Shown one piece after another: positions 58,527 through 64,000 of a stretch of 64,000 nucleotides of DNA; position 1 is the stretch's first letter; each line of letters starts with the position of its first letter. The notes below the pieces were generated by a model that was not told where the DNA came from, did no database searches, and saw only the letters and a list, made by a program, of their open reading frames with translations. Source of the stretch: Annulohypoxylon bovei var. microspora (Eukaryota > Ascomycota > Sordariomycetes > Xylariales > Hypoxylaceae); the NCBI GenBank assembly GCA_022836615.1, contig MU405239.1:62001-126000 (forward strand), written 5' to 3'. Position numbers and translations under genes: made by a program.

Positions 58527-58533
58527 TATATAA
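58527..58533 (+). promoter_or_regulatory. TATA box of the cerato-platanin gene
   Basis: TATATAA followed by GGACATC, 167 nt before the ATG. It is followed by a pyrimidine-rich leader, the usual layout of strongly expressed fungal secreted-protein genes. Confidence 0.6.
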
Positions 58534-58660
58534 GGACATCGTCCTCTCGTCATCTAACAGTCTTTTTACTATCATCCTCATCAGCATCTACAAGTCTAAT
58601 ACTAATAACTCATAATCAACTCTTCCGATAATCTTCATCCTCGCCTTCAACCTTCTCACA

Positions 58661-58688
58661 TCCAAACTCCAAACTCCAAACTCCAAAA
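58661..58688 (+). repeat. Four 7-bp tandem copies in the cerato-platanin leader
   Basis: TCCAAAC repeated three times and then TCCAAAA, ending 11 nt before the start codon. It forms an unstructured CA/CT-rich 5' UTR. Confidence 0.85.
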
Positions 58689-58699
58689 CCTCAGCAAAT

Positions 58700-59184
58700 A
58701 TGCAGTTCTCCAAGCTCGCCCAACTCCTCTCCTTCGTCGCCGCCGCGTCGGCCACCACAGTCTCCTACGACACCGGCTACGATGACGCCTCCCGGTCTCT
58801 GACCGTAGTGTCCTGCTCCGATGGCCAGAACGGCCTCATCACCCGCTACGGCTGGCAGACCCAGGGCGCCATCCCGGCCCCCTACATCGGCGGCGCCGAT
58901 TCCATCGCCGGCTGGAACTCTCCCAGCGTAAGTCTCCTATCCCCGAATCCCGAATCCCGAGTATCTTATACATAGTTATATACTAACAACGAAACAAGTG
59001 CGGCGCCTGCTACGAGCTAAGCTACAACGGCAAGGTCATCAACGTCCTAGCCATCGACCACGCCGCCAGCGGCTTCAACATCGCGCTCGACGCCATGAAC
59101 GCGCTGACCAACGGCCAGGCCGTCGCCCTCGGCCGCGTCGATGCTACCACCCGCCAGGTCGACGTCAGCGCCTGCGGTATCTAA
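58700..59184 (+). CDS. Cerato-platanin family secreted protein
   Basis: Two exons, 58700-58927 and 58999-59184, with a 71-nt phase-0 intron (GTAAGT...ACAAG), giving 137 aa. A signal peptide (MQFSKLAQLLSFVAAASA) is followed by TTVSYDTGYDDASRSLTVVS. Four cysteines at 39, 77, 80 and 135 (SCSDGQNGL, CGACYELSY, SACGI) match the two conserved disulfides, and ITRYGWQTQGAIP and HAASGFNIALDAMNALTNGQ match the double-psi-beta-barrel core. Members are small, abundant secreted proteins that bind chitin oligomers and act as elicitors or surface-active factors in fungus-plant and fungus-fungus contact. The gene is intact. A strong leader with TATA box and tandem TCCAAAC supports high expression. Confidence 0.95.
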
Positions 59185-60257
59185 ACGCCTTTGATACCCC
59201 TATTTTACTTCACCTCACCTTACTTCACCTACCTACTCATTTAAATCCTCGGCTTCGGAAGCGGGAGCGGCATGGACGGCACGGCGGCGGAAGCGGCGGC
59301 GGGAGATATATACCACCTACTGACATACATACCTACTTAATGTTCATTCCTTAATCTACCTACCAGCTTCCTTCTAGCTTTTACATGGCATCATCAGCAC
59401 CATCATTGGGTCGGCGCAGGCTTCTCAACTGTTTTCTCAACGCTCAGGTCACAAAAACAGGCAGCATTCCTTAGGAGTTTAGACCATATTTTACATTTTT
59501 CCATAGCACTGCACTACCTAACTTACCTACTTACCTAGGTAGGTATTCTACAATAAAAACTACCGGTTCACACCAAAGAAAATGGCATCGCAATTGCAAT
59601 CTCGTAGAAAACTTCTTGAGTGTGATGAAAGTATTATTATGACTGTGCTGTGCTGTCTAACCGCGATCCTAACGATCGTTCATTTTTCCTCTGTCACTGA
59701 TTCACTCGCCCACTCACTCACTCTCATTCTCACGAAAAAACCTCCCCAGAAACGACGTCAAGCGTTGCGGAGAAAACAAGGACCTCATGGCTAAGTAATC
59801 TCTCCCTCAGCTCCCCCCTCCTTCGTGAGCGAAAACGAGTTGGGAAAAAAACAAATCAGTCCTCCCCCATCTCCAGAATCCGGCTATGCAAAGGGACAAA
59901 GGAAAAGAAACAGGGAAATTATTTTTTTGATTATCAATCTTCTCGAATCGTATCTGAGATCATTGCCAATCTGAATTATCAAACGAGTGTCTGTGCATGT
60001 GTAGCTTTCATTATGTTATTTGTTACCGTAAAAGGTAAATAAGAAGGAACAGAGGTTATCGGGGTATCAATCTAGACGTTTGTGGCAGCAGGGAAAGGCA
60101 AATGGTATAAAAGGCAAACAACGCGGTATATAAACGTCAACTTCTCCTCCAAATGCCTTGCCGATTTCTGTGGCAAGTATAATATTGCCACCCAAAGAAA
60201 GTAAAAGACATAGGAGTAGCTTGCTCCTAGTCAAGTCGTAATGTTCCAAATCCCTCC
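59185..60257. other. Convergent 3' region
   Basis: Between the cerato-platanin gene and the coiled-coil gene. Contains TACCTAGGTAGGTA near 59533-59547. A frame at 59582-59794 has no recognisable domain. Confidence 0.45.
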
Positions 60258-63200
60258 TCAATCATCGAAAAAAGAGGCATCGTCGAAGTCCTCAACACGA
60301 GCGTCCGAGTCGTATGCGCCGGGTCGCATCATGGGAGGCGTGACAGGTTGGCGACGCTCTTGCTGTCGAGGCGGAGTGCTTATTGTAGGCATCTTCTCCG
60401 CTTGTCGGGAAGTCATCGAAGGAACTTGAGATCGATTGGCATACTGCTCTGCAGTATAGCGACGACCGGTGTTGCCGAACGCGGTAGGTTGGGGCTGGGG
60501 CTGGACTGGCTGCACCGGCGGCGTGCTTCTAACTCCGGAAGCCGGTGGGGTCATGAGGCCAGAGAGATAGCTACTCTGGGAAGAGGCGCTCATTTTCGAA
60601 GGGGTCGAGTTCCTGGCCGGCGCAGGCGACGATGATAAGACGCTAGAGAGACTGTTAAGCGTAGGCTGGTTCGACTTTCGCCAGCTGCCCCAAGCGGCAG
60701 CGAGCGGACCAACTGCTTGTGCGACTCGGGGGGTTGCAGCCCCTCGGATTGTCGCAGCGATGTTTGGCAGGTTGATAGCCGAACCGCCATTCATGGCACG
60801 CTCTCGCTCCTGTTCCTCCATTTGAAGATTGGCCTTCAGACGTATAGCTGCATCTTTAACCGCCTCTTTGTCTAAGCGGTCCATCGACAACGCACTGATG
60901 ATGTCCTGGAGATCCCCATGTCTTACAGCCAAGAGTTCACGTAGCCAGGTGATTTCATCATCCCGTTTAGAGATCTTAGTAGCGGAGTCAGGGTCAAGCT
61001 TGGAGACTGTTTGCTCGAGCTCCTCGATGCACTGCTCACGGGCCTGCAACTGCTCCTGTAGGACCATTATAGACTCACGGAGGGCTTGTGGAGACACCTT
61101 CTCGGGAAGCTGCATAGCCTCTGCGAGTTGCTTCGTTTGAGCAACAGGGGCTGGCTGGTACGGTGTGGATACGATGATAGACTTGGAAGCTTGTGATGCT
61201 GCTTGAGCTGCTGCCTTAGCGGCTTCTTGCGCAATCTGCACCTTGTCCTCCAAATGAGCAACTCGGTCTTGTAGATGTTCCGTCTTAGATGTTGACAGGC
61301 TGAGCCGCTCCAAGAGGTTCTGCTCCGTGCGCTGTGCGTCCTCGGCGGCATTGCTTATTTGCCGTTCATACCGAGCCTGAAGGTCTTCGACTTCATTTTG
61401 ATATTTACGTGTCAACTCATTCAGCTCGATACATTTCTTGTTTTCGGCATCTTCAAGCTCGGTTTGTTTTGTGGTTTGAGCTTCCTCAAGCATCATCTCA
61501 TGATGTGCCTTTGCAGTGTCGGCATCCATCTTCACCTGATCCAGTTTAGCCCTGAGCTTGTTGGTCTCTTCCTCAAGTTCTTCGCGGACGACATTCACTT
61601 GGTTATTAGCAGCCTCCAGTTCAGATTGCATAGATGTTTGCATTCGTTGGACCTCGCCAGCTGCCGAGTGCCTTGCTTCCTGGATTTCTCTTTGGTAGCG
61701 GAGAGCATTTTGCTGTAGATCATGATTCTCGTCTCGGAGTTCAGATAGCAGAGACTCGAGACGCCTGCATTCACCAACAGCTCGCATGCCCGCGCGCTCG
61801 CCGTTCTCCAACCGCTCAATTTCGGCTTCAAGACGTTCACGAGTCCGTGCCTCGGCCTGAAGTCTAGCATCAAGTACTTCTTGGCGTGCGAGAAGAGCTT
61901 GCTCCTTCTTCGTGCGTCGAGCATTCTCTTCAGTGATTTCACGAGCAGCATGAGCCATGTCGTCTTGAAGAGACACGAATTTAGATCGCCAGTTATCCCG
62001 GATTCGCTCGTTCTCTTCGAGCTGGACGCCAAGAGTGTCGATAAGCTTGTGGAGATGCTTGCTCTCGTTGACAGCCTCAATAAGGTCGTCAGCTTGACGA
62101 TGAGCCGACTCTCTCGCATGGTCGGCTTCGGAACGCCAGTGTCGGGCTTCTTGTCTAGAATCGCGCAGTTCAACATCCGCGATATTGAGACGGTTCTTGA
62201 GATCTGTTTGGGTCTGTTCCGCATTGGCGTGGGCAGCTTCGAGAAGAGCAAGACGCATTGAGGTCTTGCCAGATGACAGCTCAAGAGTCTTGATCTTTTG
62301 GTCACGATCTTCAAGTACAGATCGGAGGCGGTCTTCTTCCTCAGAAGAGATTCGGAGAAGTCGTTGGATTTCGGACAGCCTATCTTCCGCATCCCTGCGA
62401 CCGGAGATCTCCATCTCTGTCTTGTCCTCTTGAAGCTTGAGTCGTTCCTCGAGGTCATGGACCCTCTGGTCGAAAATGCTACGGTTCATTATCTCAACTT
62501 CAACCTTTGTCTCTGCATGCTCAAGTTGTCGCCGGAGCTCAACAGCACGATCTTCAGCACCGCGCCGGATTGTTGTCTCGTTTTCGCCTCTAACCTCCTC
62601 GGCCCGGAGTCGTTGCTCCAGTTCAAGAACCCTCGAGCGTTCGTTCTCAGTTCGACTCTCTTCAGTGCGCAGTCGTTGCTCAAGTTCTAGCATCCTCAAC
62701 TGCATCTCGGAAATCTTGCTGTTCGCTTCATCGTCGTTCTGGATCGTCGGCTGGGGAGTTGGAGGCATGCGGCGCTCGACTGCCTTTTCTACGATATTCT
62801 GGAGGTCTTCGCCACGGAAGTCTAATCGTAACGTTTGACTAAGCTCCTCTTTCATCTGTTCCATCGCTTTCAAAATGGCCGTATCCTGTTTAGCAGTGCT
62901 TTCTTCAACGGACTCGAGTTGGGCGGTTTGGAGAGCACGCGTAGCCTGTTGTTGGTTAAAAGCATCCATAACAGCAATCCGGATCTGTTCCATTTTCTTA
63001 TCTCTTCTAGGACTCATTGACCGACGAAGGGGTGCCTCCTCGTCGTCCTCATCGTCTGCATCACTTTCCTGGATCTCAGCAGAAACACTACGTACATCAC
63101 GTCGGCTTGAAGCTGGTCTGTGAGACAGGCCACCCAAAGCATGGTGGATACTACCTAGAGTCTTCTCCAAGGGATCGAGTCTAGAAGCTAGGAGACTACC

Positions 63201-64000
63201 AACCAAGTCGTTGACATGACCGTCGAAATATTGGACACGCTGTTCGAGTTTCTCCTGCTCGCTGACACTGAAAACATCGTCCCAATCGCTTTCCGGGAGG
63301 CTGTCTCCAACATTGAGTCGGTGCACTGAGCCATCGAATGTTTGCGATAGGGCGCTCTGCGGGGGGTCAACAAAAGGATCTTCCAGCTCCGTCGATGGTC
63401 TCGGGGCGCCCGCTTGTTTAGGCAGTGTGAGATACTGTCGAGGAGGACTTGGACTCGGTGCGTCGCTTCGGAATGGGACCGTGGCCGGTAGTTGTGCAGG
63501 TGGCGAGTTCGTGACAGCGGCAGCAGCAGAAACATTGTGCTCAGAGCTAGGTTGACTCCATTTCGGAGATTCCATAGTCCTCTTAACTCCCAAGGTTGGG
63601 TCCTTGTTGTTGAGGTGCTGCATAACCGCATCGATCTCCTCGAATGTGAGCTCGTGAGTAGCCTCATCTCTGGGTTGAACACCAGCATCCGATGGCGGAC
63701 TCACAGGCAAAGGCTCGAAACTGTGTAGCTCCGGTTCGGTCATGTTCTCCACGGGAGATTCCGGAGCTTTGTCGTCGGACACTGGAGAGGGTGTAGCAGC
63801 ATACCGAGAGGCAGACAGACCAGCAGATTTCGGTGGCGGCGAAGGGGTAGACGCAAACCTCGACGCATTCAAGCCCCTCGGAGCAGGTGGGGGCGATGCG
63901 AATCGTGACGATCCGAGGCCCACAGCGGACGGGACAAGGTCATCCTGCATAGGTTCAGCCTGTGCCTCAGGCACCGGCTCGGGTTCGGGTTCAACCTCAG
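60258..64000 (-). CDS. Large coiled-coil protein, N-terminus beyond the window
   Basis: More than 1,245 codons open on the minus strand from the right edge to TGA at 60258, no intron seen. There is no ATG near the right edge, so the gene continues beyond it. The N-part is Pro/Ser-rich with repeated blocks of the pattern LxxSRFAxxPxPP (GLGSSRFASPPPAPRGLNAS, LSASRYAATPSPVSDDKAPE). A short conserved-looking segment FEEIDAVMQHLNNKDPTLGV follows. From about residue 400 to 1000 it is one long heptad coiled coil (LELEQRLRTEESRTENERSR and similar). The C-part has LPNIAATIRGAATPRVAQAV and AAWGSWRKSN, then a disordered tail ending DFDDASFFDD. Such fungal proteins are often labelled myosin-heavy-chain-like, but there is no motor domain here. 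A cytoskeletal or spindle-pole scaffold role is a guess. Confidence 0.85.
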   Translation of the reverse strand, partial: EVEPEPEPVPEAQAEPMQDDLVPSAVGLGSSRFASPPPAPRGLNASRFASTPSPPPKSAGLSASRYAATPSPVSDDKAPESPVENMTEPELHSFEPLPVSPPSDAGVQPRDEATHELTFEEIDAVMQHLNNKDPTLGVKRTMESPKWSQPSSEHNVSAAAAVTNSPPAQLPATVPFRSDAPSPSPPRQYLTLPKQAGAPRPSTELEDPFVDPPQSALSQTFDGSVHRLNVGDSLPESDWDDVFSVSEQEKLEQRVQYFDGHVNDLVGSLLASRLDPLEKTLGSIHHALGGLSHRPASSRRDVRSVSAEIQESDADDEDDEEAPLRRSMSPRRDKKMEQIRIAVMDAFNQQQATRALQTAQLESVEESTAKQDTAILKAMEQMKEELSQTLRLDFRGEDLQNIVEKAVERRMPPTPQPTIQNDDEANSKISEMQLRMLELEQRLRTEESRTENERSRVLELEQRLRAEEVRGENETTIRRGAEDRAVELRRQLEHAETKVEVEIMNRSIFDQRVHDLEERLKLQEDKTEMEISGRRDAEDRLSEIQRLLRISSEEEDRLRSVLEDRDQKIKTLELSSGKTSMRLALLEAAHANAEQTQTDLKNRLNIADVELRDSRQEARHWRSEADHARESAHRQADDLIEAVNESKHLHKLIDTLGVQLEENERIRDNWRSKFVSLQDDMAHAAREITEENARRTKKEQALLARQEVLDARLQAEARTRERLEAEIERLENGERAGMRAVGECRRLESLLSELRDENHDLQQNALRYQREIQEARHSAAGEVQRMQTSMQSELEAANNQVNVVREELEEETNKLRAKLDQVKMDADTAKAHHEMMLEEAQTTKQTELEDAENKKCIELNELTRKYQNEVEDLQARYERQISNAAEDAQRTEQNLLERLSLSTSKTEHLQDRVAHLEDKVQIAQEAAKAAAQAASQASKSIIVSTPYQPAPVAQTKQLAEAMQLPEKVSPQALRESIMVLQEQLQAREQCIEELEQTVSKLDPDSATKISKRDDEITWLRELLAVRHGDLQDIISALSMDRLDKEAVKDAAIRLKANLQMEEQERERAMNGGSAINLPNIAATIRGAATPRVAQAVGPLAAAWGSWRKSNQPTLNSLSSVLSSSPAPARNSTPSKMSASSQSSYLSGLMTPPASGVRSTPPVQPVQPQPQPTAFGNTGRRYTAEQYANRSQVPSMTSRQAEKMPTISTPPRQQERRQPVTPPMMRPGAYDSDARVEDFDDASFFDD

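Noticed and set aside
61595..62458. Long alternative frames inside the coiled-coil gene
   Set aside because: Frame-shifted readings of a long uninterrupted coding region, without independent start or domain.

Overview
The window looks like nuclear DNA of a filamentous ascomycete (Pezizomycotina, most likely Sordariomycetes). Support comes from short GT-AG introns of about 50-90 nt, a nitrogen regulator of the AreA/NIT-2 type, a cerato-platanin, a Goodbye-NACHT-TPR STAND protein, and duplicated sequences that differ only by transitions, as repeat-induced point mutation (RIP) would leave. Multi-exon models were assembled by eye from splice sites, reading frame and family similarity. No database was searched.

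Left part (1-17.5 kb): the 3' end of an SLC33-type acetyl-CoA transporter (+), a small hypothetical gene (+), then five minus-strand genes. These are a four-exon NLR-like protein of about 1,517 aa (2896-7664), a large membrane protein, phosphopantothenate-cysteine ligase (CAB2-type), a monocarboxylate-transporter-like MFS permease and a WBP11-type splicing factor. The last is divergent from a three-exon DBF2/Sid2-type NDR kinase (18570-20671). Then follow a serine-rich GPI-anchored surface protein (+) and a single-pass serine-rich membrane protein (-).

Middle (26-40 kb): about 7.6 kb without a convincing gene, rich in short tandem repeats, precedes the AreA/NIT-2 GATA factor (33665-36717). 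After another gene-poor stretch lies the small four-exon gene for ribosomal protein eS30 (39376-40023, minus).

Right part (41-64 kb): a CREG-like secreted FMN-split-barrel protein, an epoxide hydrolase and an intron-containing tRNA-Arg(CCT) lead into an AT-rich repeat-bearing zone. That zone holds a decayed C-terminal copy of the splicing factor RSE1/SF3B3, a solo-LTR-like relic, an orphan two-exon gene, a secreted S33/TAP-like peptidase and a 1,368-bp LTR element. The element has a perfect 5-bp target-site duplication, and its two 190-bp LTRs differ only by transitions. Beyond it are an MFSD10/TetA-like transporter, a cerato-platanin gene and a very long coiled-coil protein running off the right edge.

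The genes form no operon or obvious biosynthetic cluster. They are a mix of housekeeping genes (CAB2, eS30, WBP11, DBF2, AreA) and accessory genes (NLR, secreted proteins, transporters, mobile-element debris). The strongest candidates for follow-up are the NLR-like gene, the RIP-marked LTR element with its solo-LTR relative, and the RSE1 relic.
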